Source of the DNA: UBA7803 sp041395905
GTDB lineage: Bacteria; Pseudomonadota; Gammaproteobacteria; Pseudomonadales; Azotimanducaceae
DNA length: 64,000 bases
Direction: 5' to 3'
Assembly: GCA_041395905.1 (NCBI GenBank)
Contig: JAWKZP010000012.1
Span: forward strand, 106,722-170,721
Shown: piece after piece, positions 8,772 through 17,607 of the stretch
How the letters are laid out: each line of letters begins with the position of its first letter
Numbering within the stretch: the first letter of the stretch is position 1
The notes under the pieces: model-generated
Databases searched by the model: none
The model's input: the letters and a program-made list of their open reading frames with translations, nothing else
Told to the model about the DNA's origin: nothing
Translations under genes and position numbers: made by a program

Positions 8772-11700
8772 ATGAACGCAATCAGGCTGCGGGGTTTCTG
8801 GATCGCCGTTCTGCTTCTGGCACCGGGCGTCACCGGCGCAACGGTGCACGTCGGCGCGCACAATCCGCTCAACGAAGCATGGCTCGTCACTTCGGGGGAC
8901 AGCGGCGTCAGCGGGGCGCCCGTCGCGCCGGACGCAGACTTCCCCGGCGTATTCGCCTGGCAGATCAACAGCAGCACCAGCGGCCGACTGCGCTACGAGA
9001 TCGCCGGCCCGCAGGCCGGCGACTCGTGGGTCTACTCCGCACGACTGCGGGTAATCAACCTGAACGAGGGCCTCGACTTGTTAATGGAGGTCGCCAACGG
9101 CAGCCGGCGGTTCCTGCTCGGCTTCGGCAGCGATGCGGACGGGGCTACGCTCATCGACCTGCAGGGGTCGGACTTTCCCGAGCCCCAGGACATCGTAGTT
9201 CCGCCCACTCAGCCAGGACGCACTGACTACGTGCACATCCAGCTCGCGTTCGATGCAGCCGCCGGCGCCGCGGACCTTTTCGTCAACGGTGGCCTGGTTG
9301 CATCAGGATACACAGGATTCGACGGCACCCTGCAGCGTGTGAATTTCGGCGACGGGTCCACGGCCGGAGCCACCGAAGCGCGCTTTTCGCATGTCGATTT
9401 CACCATCGGCAAGCCGGCCTGCGGCGACGGGGTGGACAACGACGGTGACGGCACCGCCGACTTCGGAGCCGATGCCAACTGCCAGTCGGCCGCGGATCCT
9501 GTGGAGGGCGTGTACTGCCCCGTCGGTGAAGACATCGACAACGACGGCGTATGCGAGGAAGTGTTCATCAGTCATCGTGCCAACACGGATCCGTCGCTGG
9601 AAGGCTGGCTCGCGCCGGCCGCCGCGGGGGGGCAATCGTGGCAGCCGGGGGACGAAGATCTCGGCGCCGGCAACTGCGACTTCCCATGCCCGTTCTGGCG
9701 CATCACCGACAACGGTACCGCCAGCGGCGATCTCGGAACTTACAAATTCGGCCCGTTCGACGCGTCGGCGCCAGGCGGCTGGGAGCTGCGCGCGAAGGTG
9801 CGGGTACGCCCGCTGACAGACGGCGTCGCGGAAGGCATCACCTACGCCAAATCCATGTACGCCCGGTTTCCGGTAGGTGGTGGCACGCGTGAATTCGGCG
9901 TGCTGCTCGGCGTCACCGCCGACGCGGTAATGCAGCTGCAGCCGTCGGGCGGCGGGGCCGTGCTCGATATCGGCTCGACCAACGACTACCACGACGTGCG
10001 TGTGGTATACGACCCGCCATCCCAGACCGCAGACATCCTGGTCGACGGCCAGCTGGTGGCCGCGGACACCGCTGGACGCTTCATCAGCGGCATCACCGAG
10101 TTTCTGGTCAACGTCGGATCCGGCGCGTCGGGGGAAATCGGGCGCACTCACTGGCACGAGATCGCGTTCGAGATCAATCCGGACACGGACAACGACGGAC
10201 TCCTCAACAATATCGAGGCCGGCCTGGGCACCGATCCCTACAACTCGGATACCGATGAGGACGGCCTGGCCGATGGTGCGGAGATCGCCGCCGGCACAAA
10301 CCCGCAGCTCGCGGACACCGATGGAGACGGGCTCACCGATGGCTTCGAGGTCGCGGGCGGCATGGACCCACTGGCAGCCGATGAAGACGGTGACCTCGAC
10401 GGCGACGGCCTGACAAATCTGGACGAGCAGCGGATCGGCACGCTGCCTCTGGTGGCGGATACCGATGGTGATGGTCTGGACGACGGACTCGAAGTCGTGA
10501 CGCTCGGAACCAACCCGCTGACAACCGACACCGACGCGGACGGGTTGCCCGACGGCGAGGAGGAGATGCTGTACCGCACAGACCCGGCCCTCGCCGATTC
10601 CGATCACGACGCTGTGAACGACGGCGATGAGCTGGCCGCCGGCACCGATCCGCTGGATCCTGACAGCGACGACGACGGGCTGATGGACGGCCTGGAGCGC
10701 AACGCAGGCACCAATCCGCTGGTCGCTGACACCGACGGGGACGGGCTCGGCGACGGTTTCGAGCACGACAACGGCTTCGACCCGCTGGCACCCGGAGAGC
10801 AGGATCAGGACGGCGACGCTGACGGGCTCGACAATCTGGCCGAGCAGATCGCCGGGACCTCCCCGGGACTCGCGGATACCGACGGCGACGGTCTGAACGA
10901 CGCCGACGAGATCAACGTCCGTCATACCGACCCGACCCGCGTGGACACCGACGGCGACGGCTTGACGGATCCGTTCGAAATCGCCATGGGTTTCAACCCG
11001 CAGTTTGCGCCCGACGGCGCGCGCGACGCGGACAACGACGGGCTGTCCAACGTCGACGAGCAGCGTCTCGGACTGAATCCCCTGGACGCCGACAGCGACG
11101 ACGATGGCCTGCTCGATGGCGAGGAGACCTACATCTTCGGCACCGTGCCACAGCGGTCCGATCCGCCGGGATCGTCCCTTTCGCGCTCAACGCACCTCGA
11201 GTTCGAGGCCCTGGATCAGCCGCTGTTCGACAACCTGCCGGCACCCACCTTCGTGGATCTGGCGCCGCTGATCGCCGAGCAGACCGGCGGTACGGTCCGA
11301 CAGGGGCGCGTGGAAACCATCAACCGATCACCCTCGACGCTCACCGCTCAGGACATCTGGGACGAGGGCGTCGCCACCTGCGATGCCTACACCTATGTGG
11401 CGCCCGTGCACAGCAATTTCAAAGCCTGCCGCAACCTCAGCGTGTCGCCCACGCGCAGCGAGTGCATCAACGGCGGCAACGTCAGCTTTGCCAGCCGCAG
11501 CGTAACCTGCTGCGCCGACGTGATCTTCGGCATCCCGGACGGTACCGACGACATCAACAACGGTTGCGCATTCGGCAACAGCGAGCAATCGTTCACTATC
11601 AACGATCTGAACGCTCTACCGGGCGGCCCTTACGTATCACCGACGTCGATCAACGTCGGTTCCGGCTTCGGCCCCCGTCCGACGTCGGACACGCCGCTGC

Positions 11701-13691
11701 CGCCCCGGCAGTACCAGATCGGCGCCGAGATTACGCAGAACATCCAGGCTACGGGCGGGCTGACGATCACCCCGGGACTGTCCCAGGCGGATCCCGGCGA
11801 CGTGGATATGTTCTACGACACCAACGCCAGCGTCCGCACCAGCCAGTCCGTGGTACCGCCGGGAGAGGTCTTCACGCTGACCCTCGACCACGCGCCGGTG
11901 CCGTACGCAGGGGCCCGCTTTTCCGGCACCCAGTCCAACTGCGAGACCCAGCGCGCGGCATCCTCCGGTTCCTGTCTGTCGTCGCGATGGCCGAATTTCC
12001 TCACGGCGCTGGATCTCGATATCAATTTCGACATCGGCACGCAGGCGGAGATCTGGTCCATCGACCCCAAGACGGGCGACCAACTGCACCAGATCAAGAG
12101 CCTTTCCAACGAGACGCTCGGCCGCAGTTACGAGCTGGCGGCCTTCGAATGGAAGATCGGTGACGCGCTCAACATGCGACTGCTGAACGATGTGCCGACG
12201 GTGCCTCCTTTCATCCAGCAGGACATCTCCATCACCAACGACGACGTCTTCGGCTTGTGGAGCCCGGGCACGCAGCTGCCGCTGCCGATCGACATTCCCT
12301 TCGGCTGCATTCTGAAGAAGATCAGCGCGGCCCTGTGTGTGACCCTGGGAATGCCGGACAATCTCGGATTCTCGACCAATCTCATGACTTTTCAGCTGCA
12401 GATTCCCGAGCTGAACTCACCCGTGAGCCAGGCCGATCCTTCCGACCCCCGCTCGCGCGGGTTCAACGGCGGCGCGCCAAGCAACTTCAGCATCGAGAAG
12501 GTGGAGCCCCTGCGGCACCACCTCGACGGGCAGGGTCAGCTGATCAACACGGTGCCCAACAAGTTCCGGCCGGGGCTCAACCTCGGGGAGTTCGACGGTA
12601 GCGCGGACAGCCTGCTGGACACCTTCATCTTCAACAACACGGACCTGAGCTCCGATGTGTTCCGCTACGAGCTGGATCTGGACGGAATCGTGTGCATCAG
12701 CTCGAGCGGCACCGGTTGTCTCGGCGTCACGGCCGGCATCCCGCTGGTAGCCAACATCAGCGTCGACGCCGTCGATCTGGATCTGGTGCTCTGGACCGGC
12801 TGGGACGCCACCATGACCTTCACGCCCAACCTGCAGGCACGCCTGACTTTCACAAAAACGGTGCTGGTGCGCACCAGCGCCGCAGATCCGTTCGTCCAGC
12901 TCCCTGCAGGGCAACCATTGCTGGTGGACGTGCCGACTGACGGACTGCAGGACGTGCAGGTCATTCAGCCGGACGGCGGCGTGGATGTCGCGGTGGAATA
13001 CTCATTCGAAGGAAACACCTTCACCAGCACGTCGCAATATGCGGTGAAGCTCGCGGCAGAAGCCAGCTATCTGCAGGCGCAGATCGGCGGCCTGCTGGGC
13101 GCCGTCTACGAGCACTACGTCGGGGTACCCTGGCGCGTCGGGCTGCTGAACGCCATCAGCGAAGCGCCGCCGATTCCGGCGCAAACGCTCACCAGCACGT
13201 ACACGATGAGCGGCACCCAGATGGTCTTTCAAGGGCCGACGCTCCGCATCGTCGATGCCGGTAGCGACCTCGACGGCGACGGCCTTCTGGATGTCCTCGA
13301 GAGTGCGAGTTGCACCGCGGTGGACGATGCCGACACCGACGACGACGGTCTGCCGGACGGCATCGAGGATGCCAATCGAGATGGAATGGTCAGTATCGGC
13401 GAGACGGACCCCTGCAATGCAGACAGCGACGGCGACGGCCTGCAGGATGGCTACGAGCGCGGCCTGGTGACGCCGAACGCGGATACCGATCTCGCGCTGT
13501 TCCAGCCGAACCCTGCCCCGCTGGTGCGCACCGATCCCAACAACACCGACACGGACGGGGACGGTTTCAGCGATGCCCAGGAGGTGGCCGAAGGATCCGA
13601 CCCGACGGATCGCGGCGATTGTCCGCCGAGCGCCTGCCGCTCCAGCATCCTGCGGCTGATTCCACTGTTGAGGAAAGAGGCAGGCAGTTGA
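8772..13691 (+). CDS. Giant secreted protein with two LamG-like modules and thrombospondin type 3 repeats
   Basis: The protein has 1,639 aa. I chose ATG 8772 over an in-frame ATG at 8706 because AAAGG lies 5 bp upstream and because it places a classical signal peptide (RLRGFWIAVLLLAPGVTG) at the N-terminus. Modules by approximate residue: LamG/concanavalin-like (25-215); short Asp/Cys-rich linker (217-270); second LamG-like module (270-475); thrombospondin type 3 repeats (475-795); a long region without recognised domain but with many Cys (800-1490); more type 3 repeats (1494-1616); and the tail GDCPPSACRSSILRLIPLL. It is divergent from the 2.2-kaa protein, with about 210 bp between them, and shares its repeat type and tail, so the two probably act at the same surface. 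The role is likely adhesive or structural and Ca2+-dependent. No catalytic motif was seen. Confidence 0.85.
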   Translation: MNAIRLRGFWIAVLLLAPGVTGATVHVGAHNPLNEAWLVTSGDSGVSGAPVAPDADFPGVFAWQINSSTSGRLRYEIAGPQAGDSWVYSARLRVINLNEGLDLLMEVANGSRRFLLGFGSDADGATLIDLQGSDFPEPQDIVVPPTQPGRTDYVHIQLAFDAAAGAADLFVNGGLVASGYTGFDGTLQRVNFGDGSTAGATEARFSHVDFTIGKPACGDGVDNDGDGTADFGADANCQSAADPVEGVYCPVGEDIDNDGVCEEVFISHRANTDPSLEGWLAPAAAGGQSWQPGDEDLGAGNCDFPCPFWRITDNGTASGDLGTYKFGPFDASAPGGWELRAKVRVRPLTDGVAEGITYAKSMYARFPVGGGTREFGVLLGVTADAVMQLQPSGGGAVLDIGSTNDYHDVRVVYDPPSQTADILVDGQLVAADTAGRFISGITEFLVNVGSGASGEIGRTHWHEIAFEINPDTDNDGLLNNIEAGLGTDPYNSDTDEDGLADGAEIAAGTNPQLADTDGDGLTDGFEVAGGMDPLAADEDGDLDGDGLTNLDEQRIGTLPLVADTDGDGLDDGLEVVTLGTNPLTTDTDADGLPDGEEEMLYRTDPALADSDHDAVNDGDELAAGTDPLDPDSDDDGLMDGLERNAGTNPLVADTDGDGLGDGFEHDNGFDPLAPGEQDQDGDADGLDNLAEQIAGTSPGLADTDGDGLNDADEINVRHTDPTRVDTDGDGLTDPFEIAMGFNPQFAPDGARDADNDGLSNVDEQRLGLNPLDADSDDDGLLDGEETYIFGTVPQRSDPPGSSLSRSTHLEFEALDQPLFDNLPAPTFVDLAPLIAEQTGGTVRQGRVETINRSPSTLTAQDIWDEGVATCDAYTYVAPVHSNFKACRNLSVSPTRSECINGGNVSFASRSVTCCADVIFGIPDGTDDINNGCAFGNSEQSFTINDLNALPGGPYVSPTSINVGSGFGPRPTSDTPLPPRQYQIGAEITQNIQATGGLTITPGLSQADPGDVDMFYDTNASVRTSQSVVPPGEVFTLTLDHAPVPYAGARFSGTQSNCETQRAASSGSCLSSRWPNFLTALDLDINFDIGTQAEIWSIDPKTGDQLHQIKSLSNETLGRSYELAAFEWKIGDALNMRLLNDVPTVPPFIQQDISITNDDVFGLWSPGTQLPLPIDIPFGCILKKISAALCVTLGMPDNLGFSTNLMTFQLQIPELNSPVSQADPSDPRSRGFNGGAPSNFSIEKVEPLRHHLDGQGQLINTVPNKFRPGLNLGEFDGSADSLLDTFIFNNTDLSSDVFRYELDLDGIVCISSSGTGCLGVTAGIPLVANISVDAVDLDLVLWTGWDATMTFTPNLQARLTFTKTVLVRTSAADPFVQLPAGQPLLVDVPTDGLQDVQVIQPDGGVDVAVEYSFEGNTFTSTSQYAVKLAAEASYLQAQIGGLLGAVYEHYVGVPWRVGLLNAISEAPPIPAQTLTSTYTMSGTQMVFQGPTLRIVDAGSDLDGDGLLDVLESASCTAVDDADTDDDGLPDGIEDANRDGMVSIGETDPCNADSDGDGLQDGYERGLVTPNADTDLALFQPNPAPLVRTDPNNTDTDGDGFSDAQEVAEGSDPTDRGDCPPSACRSSILRLIPLLRKEAGS
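10180..11150 (+). repeat. Thrombospondin type 3 repeat array
   Basis: About a dozen units of D-x-D-x-D-G with G-T/L-x-P turns, such as DTDGDGLDDGLEVVTLGTNP, form the central Ca2+-binding array of the protein starting at 8772. Confidence 0.85.
13255..13620 (+). repeat. C-terminal thrombospondin type 3 repeats
   Basis: Four to five Asp-rich units end in TDTDGDGFSDAQEVAEGSDP, immediately before the Cys/Leu-rich tail. This matches the arrangement at the C-terminus of the divergent giant protein. Confidence 0.8.
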
Positions 13692-13769
13692 TGCCGGGGT
13701 TGACTCCGACCCGCGCCGCGGCAAGCAATCCCCACACCAGGCACGCCTTTGAAGCTGGGCCGCGGTAGT

Positions 13770-13786
13770 CTCCCGCACCGCGGGAG
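13770..13786 (+). terminator. GC-rich hairpin downstream of the giant gene
   Basis: CTCCCGC-ACC-GCGGGAG forms a perfect 7-bp stem with a 3-nt loop about 80 bp after the stop at 13691. It is followed by TTGCCATTGTT rather than a clean U tract, so it is a possible terminator with weak 3' context. Confidence 0.5.
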
Positions 13787-13852
13787 TTGCCATTGTTCTG
13801 GCGGAACCATCTCTGCAATCATTCGTCACAGCCCAACGAGGGAGGCGAATGC

Positions 13853-15406
13853 ATGGAAGTCACGATAGACACCGGAGCACTCCGCGGGAAAGTGCTCCAG
13901 AGCCGTAGCGGTCGTAACATCGCATTTTTCGGGGGCATTCCTTATGCCGCGCCGCCCATAGGCGAGCTGCGCTGGCAGGCGCCGCAGCCGCCAGCCGCCT
14001 GGGAAGGCGTGCGTGACGCGAGCGAGTACGGCCCGAGCTGTCCACAACTGGTCGTACGCGGCGAAGGCACGTTTCGCGACACCATCGCCAGGGCGATCGA
14101 CTATGCCATCGAGGAGCGCGACTGGGCGCAGGACGAAGACTGTCTGTGCCTGAACGTGTTCACGCCGGACGTCGATTCGGCAACGCGCCGCCCCGTCATG
14201 GTATGGGTACATGGCGGCGCGCATCGCAATGGCACCAGCTCGGCCTATCCCGGTGAGGAGCTGGCAGCGAAGGGCGTGGTGCTGGTCACGATCAACTATC
14301 GCCTGGGACCGCTCGGCTTTCTGGCGCATCCGGAACTGACCGCAGAGGGATGTCGCGGCAACCAGGGACTGCTCGACACGGTGGCGGCGCTCCAGTGGGT
14401 GCAGCGCAACATCAGGCGGTTCGGTGGCGATCCGGGCAACGTCACCGTGTTCGGCGAGAGCGCCGGTGGGCATTCCACCTGTGCCATGGTGACGTCACCA
14501 CTTTGCGAAGGCTTGATTCATCGGGCCATCGCACAGAGCGGCGTGGGCGCCCAGGCGACAATGCTGCTGGATCGTCCAGGCGCCAACCCGATCTCCGCGG
14601 AGCAGGCAGGCGTAAAACTCGGTGAGGCCATGGGATGCCCGGCCGGTCCGGGCCAGCTGGCGGCGATGCGGCAGCTCACCGCCGGGGAAATCATTGAGCG
14701 CACAGCGGCGGTGCCGCTGCCCGGCGTCATCATCGACGGCTACTGCCAGGTCGAGAATCCGGTCACTGCATTCCGGAAGGACAATCAGAACCCCGTCGAC
14801 CTGATGATCGGCAGCAACGCGTTCGAAGGTTCCGCGCTCTACTGGGGCGCACCCATGGCGCAGATGCGTATCTGCCGCGATACTGAAACCTACCTGGCGG
14901 AGATCAATCGCGTCTTTGCCGAGGATGCCGAAGAGGCGTTGCTGCTTTACCCGGCCTCCGATGAGGCAGAGATGGTGCACTCATCGAAACGCATGTGCGG
15001 CGACTCCCTGTTCGGTGCGCCGACACGTGCCGTCGTCCAGGCCCTCTCGGAGCAGGACAGGCCCGCGTGGGCCTACTATTTCACGCACACCCCGGACGGT
15101 GATGACGGCAAGCTGGGCGCGTTCCACGCCATGGAGATCAGCTACGTGTTCGGAGTGGATTTTCTCTCTCCGCTCAAATCCGATGCGGACAAGGCGTTGT
15201 CCGAGAGAATGATGAACTACTGGGTGAACTTCGCGACGACGGGGAATCCCAACGGAGCGGGCCTGCCGCGGTGGGATCGTTACGACAGCAACGCCGATAC
15301 CATGATGAACTTCGGTTCGAAAATCGGCATGGCGCGGGTAGCTTTGCCCCGTGAGTACGACCTGATCATGAGAGCGATCGATCGTCAGCTTGCGGCCGTG
15401 GAGTAG
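13853..15406 (+). CDS. Type B carboxylesterase / lipase family
   Basis: The protein has 517 aa. The start ATG 13853 follows GAGGGAGG; an upstream in-frame start would add residues unlike the family. Family landmarks are GIPYAAPP near the N-terminus, EDCLCLNVF, and VWVHGGA (oxyanion-hole region). The nucleophile elbow FGESAGG has its Ser near residue 202, and the His motif GAFHAMEISYVF is near the C-terminus. These are the expected Ser, Glu and His determinants of carboxylesterase type B (PF00135). No signal peptide is visible, so it is probably cytoplasmic and hydrolyses carboxylic esters of unknown identity. It converges with the CMD-family gene 5 bp downstream. The length is normal for bacterial members. 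Confidence 0.92.
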   Translation: MEVTIDTGALRGKVLQSRSGRNIAFFGGIPYAAPPIGELRWQAPQPPAAWEGVRDASEYGPSCPQLVVRGEGTFRDTIARAIDYAIEERDWAQDEDCLCLNVFTPDVDSATRRPVMVWVHGGAHRNGTSSAYPGEELAAKGVVLVTINYRLGPLGFLAHPELTAEGCRGNQGLLDTVAALQWVQRNIRRFGGDPGNVTVFGESAGGHSTCAMVTSPLCEGLIHRAIAQSGVGAQATMLLDRPGANPISAEQAGVKLGEAMGCPAGPGQLAAMRQLTAGEIIERTAAVPLPGVIIDGYCQVENPVTAFRKDNQNPVDLMIGSNAFEGSALYWGAPMAQMRICRDTETYLAEINRVFAEDAEEALLLYPASDEAEMVHSSKRMCGDSLFGAPTRAVVQALSEQDRPAWAYYFTHTPDGDDGKLGAFHAMEISYVFGVDFLSPLKSDADKALSERMMNYWVNFATTGNPNGAGLPRWDRYDSNADTMMNFGSKIGMARVALPREYDLIMRAIDRQLAAVE

Positions 15407-15411
15407 CCCCA

Positions 15412-15978
15412 CTACTTGTCGAAAGGCGGCGTCGCACCCGCTGGCAGATCGACGTCGAATGCATTCAGCGTCATCGAAACCATGCTGTAGAAGCCGGCGA
15501 GCGCGATGATCTCCGCAACGCCCGCTGCGCCGAAGTGCGCGATGGCGGCATCGTAAGAATCCTGCGTCAGCTCCTTCGTCCGGTGCAGCTCGCTCACCAT
15601 CCGCCAGCAGGCGCGGTCCGCGTCTTCTACGAAGTCGGGCGTTTCCCCTGATCGGATTGCCTCGATCACGGCGTCTGGAACGCCGGCCTTTCGCGCCATC
15701 GGCTCATGCGCGAACCACTCGAACTGCGCCTTCCAGTGTGCGCCAGTGGTCAGGATGGTGAGCTCGATATAGCGACGGTCCACCATCGAGTTGAATCGGA
15801 ACATGCCCGCGAGTTCGACCAGGCGCCGGCACATGTCCGGGTTGCCGAGCCATGGGTCGAACGGCCCGCCAATATGGCCACCTGTGGGCTTCACGGCACG
15901 GTTGGCGACGATGTAGTCGAACACCACTTTCTGCTCGGCAGAGAGGTCTTCCAGATTCCTTTTCGGCAGTCGGCTCAT
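15412..15978 (-). CDS. Carboxymuconolactone decarboxylase family protein
   Basis: The protein has 188 aa with AAGGAAGA upstream of ATG 15978. The central block E-W-F-A-H-E, then ARKAGVPDAVIEAIRSGE, is the typical CMD (PF02627) signature. It lacks the CxxC pair of AhpD peroxidases, so a peroxidase role is unlikely. It is the last gene of a three-gene minus-strand operon (SDR, alpha/beta hydrolase, this gene; 15-bp gap to the hydrolase). The setting suggests a small catabolic pathway in which it acts on a ring-cleavage or lactone-like intermediate. The substrate is inferred only from the family. Confidence 0.88.
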   Translation of the reverse strand: MSRLPKRNLEDLSAEQKVVFDYIVANRAVKPTGGHIGGPFDPWLGNPDMCRRLVELAGMFRFNSMVDRRYIELTILTTGAHWKAQFEWFAHEPMARKAGVPDAVIEAIRSGETPDFVEDADRACWRMVSELHRTKELTQDSYDAAIAHFGAAGVAEIIALAGFYSMVSMTLNAFDVDLPAGATPPFDK

Positions 15979-15993
15979 AGTTGTCTTCCTTGG

Positions 15994-16776
15994 CTACGCG
16001 GTCTTTGCCGCAAACCTCGACAGGAGGTCGAGTACCTCATCTTCCTTTTCACGAACGACAAAGTGCCCCGCATCCTCGAACATCACCAGTTCTGCCGAGA
16101 GCCTCTGCTGCAGGTCATAGGCGTTCCGCGGGGTCCCATTTTTGTCGTGCCGGCCGTAGATCAGGAGCGTCCTCGCGCTAGTCCTGCCCCAGTAGGACTC
16201 GCTCGGTGCGATCTTCGGTTGCCACTGCCCGCGTGCGACGGGCTTGGGCCACGCGGCCTCCGCCACTTCAGAGAACCGTTGCGGATGACGATCCCGGAAG
16301 CCCGGTGCACAGAACATCGCCTCGAGCGCGAGCTCCCAGGCGTCCCTGTCTTCCGACCTGCGCGCGTCACTCAACCGGCCCGGCCAGTCTCCCATATCGA
16401 CCGGTGGAAAATGCCCGCCGGTGCCGCAGATCACGAGCCCCCGCAATCGGTGCGGGTAGTCCCGCGCAAACACCTGAGCAACTCTGCCGCCCCAGGCATG
16501 CCCGACAACGCAGGCGCTCTCGATTTCGAGGCAATCGAGCACCCGCGCGGCATCCGCTGCGATATCCGGCAGCGAGAACTTTCCTTCATACTCCGTCAGG
16601 CCGGCGTTGCGCTGATCGAAGCGCACGACCCTGCAGTGCGCCGCGAGACGAGTTGCAAGTGTTCCCCAGAACGTAAACGGCAGACCGGCGCCGTTGAACA
16701 GCAGCACGGCCGGCCCGTCTTCGCCATCGCACCGGTAACTGATTCGATGGCTCACGTGACAGTCGAGCATGCTCAT
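15994..16776 (-). CDS. Alpha/beta-hydrolase fold protein lacking the nucleophile serine
   Basis: The protein has 260 aa. The fold is clear from the oxyanion loop region LLFNGAG, the strand and turn VVRFDQRNAGLT, and the C-terminal LLIYGRHDKNGTP and GHFVV motifs with the usual Asp and His. The nucleophile elbow reads GHAWGG, with Ala94 where G-x-S-x-G enzymes have Ser; the codon is GCC. A TCC-to-GCC change is a single substitution, so this could be recent loss, a non-hydrolytic role, or a read error. Its ATG overlaps the SDR stop (ATGA), indicating translational coupling in the SDR, hydrolase and CMD operon. Confidence 0.88.
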   Translation of the reverse strand: MSMLDCHVSHRISYRCDGEDGPAVLLFNGAGLPFTFWGTLATRLAAHCRVVRFDQRNAGLTEYEGKFSLPDIAADAARVLDCLEIESACVVGHAWGGRVAQVFARDYPHRLRGLVICGTGGHFPPVDMGDWPGRLSDARRSEDRDAWELALEAMFCAPGFRDRHPQRFSEVAEAAWPKPVARGQWQPKIAPSESYWGRTSARTLLIYGRHDKNGTPRNAYDLQQRLSAELVMFEDAGHFVVREKEDEVLDLLSRFAAKTA

Positions 16777-17474
16777 TGCGGGTACAGTGCCCGGAAGATG
16801 GGGTAAGGCTTCTCGTTCCAGAATACCTCGCCGCGGGAGCCGCCCGCGGGCAGCGTCGCCAGCATCCGAGCAGTGGGGTAAGTCACTTCCGGGGACTGCA
16901 TGTTCGGCATGTCCCGGCCCCAGATGGCCGTATTGGTAGGGCCCGGAATCAGCATGTTGATGAGGATGTCTTCTGCCTCACATTCACGGCACACCGAACG
17001 CGTCGCGGCCCACATGCCCGCCTTCGCCGCGGAATAAGCGGCATTGTTGCCGCCCGCGAACTCGGCAGCGCGTGAGATCGTGTTGACGATGCGACCGTAC
17101 CCCTGTTGCTTCATGACGGGCAGCGCGTAGCGCATCCCGTACATCATGCCGAACAGATGCACGGCGACCTGACGCTCGAACTCTCCCGGCGGTACCTCGA
17201 GAAACGGCCGGTTGCGACCAATGCCAGCGTTGTTGAACAGCACGTCGACGCGCCCGGTTTCGGCGATTGCGGTATCCATCAGGGATCTTACAGAGGCTTC
17301 ATCCGCCACATCGCAGTTGACCGTCACCGCACCGAGATCGACGAGTTCCTGCAACCCCGCGGCATTGATGTCTGCGGCTATCACCTTGGCCCCCTCTCTG
17401 AGGAAACCCCTCGACCAGGCCCTGCCAAGGCCGCTGGCGGCGCCCGTAATCACGATCGTTTTTCCTCTGGGCAT
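16773..17474 (-). CDS. Short-chain dehydrogenase/reductase
   Basis: The protein has 233 aa, and AGGAG precedes ATG 17474. It has the Rossmann cofactor motif TGAASGLG (residues 10-17), D36 after the second strand, NNAG (81-84), the catalytic Ser134 in NTIS, Tyr147 and Lys151 in YSAAK: a complete classical SDR. D36 suggests NAD(H) preference. It is the first gene of an operon with the Ser-less hydrolase (4-bp overlap) and the CMD-family protein. The substrate is unknown; the context suggests oxidation of an alcohol in a degradation route. The C-terminus is somewhat short, ending shortly after the substrate-loop region. Confidence 0.93.
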   Translation of the reverse strand: MPRGKTIVITGAASGLGRAWSRGFLREGAKVIAADINAAGLQELVDLGAVTVNCDVADEASVRSLMDTAIAETGRVDVLFNNAGIGRNRPFLEVPPGEFERQVAVHLFGMMYGMRYALPVMKQQGYGRIVNTISRAAEFAGGNNAAYSAAKAGMWAATRSVCRECEAEDILINMLIPGPTNTAIWGRDMPNMQSPEVTYPTARMLATLPAGGSRGEVFWNEKPYPIFRALYPQ

Positions 17475-17607
17475 CGTTTCTCCTGCGTGGTCCGGGTTCG
17501 GAGTCTATCAGCGGTGCGCGCTCATGAACCGCGCCGGTGCGTCTGCGCTGCAGACTGCGCCATTGCTCAGCTGAAATGCAACGACCCCGAAGGTCGCGCA
17601 GTGCCCG

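Noticed and set aside
10180..11150. Repeat array considered as a CRISPR or tandem DNA repeat
   Set aside because: The periodicity is in a coding frame, units vary in sequence and length, and similarity is at the level of DxDxDG motifs, not identical repeats with unique spacers.
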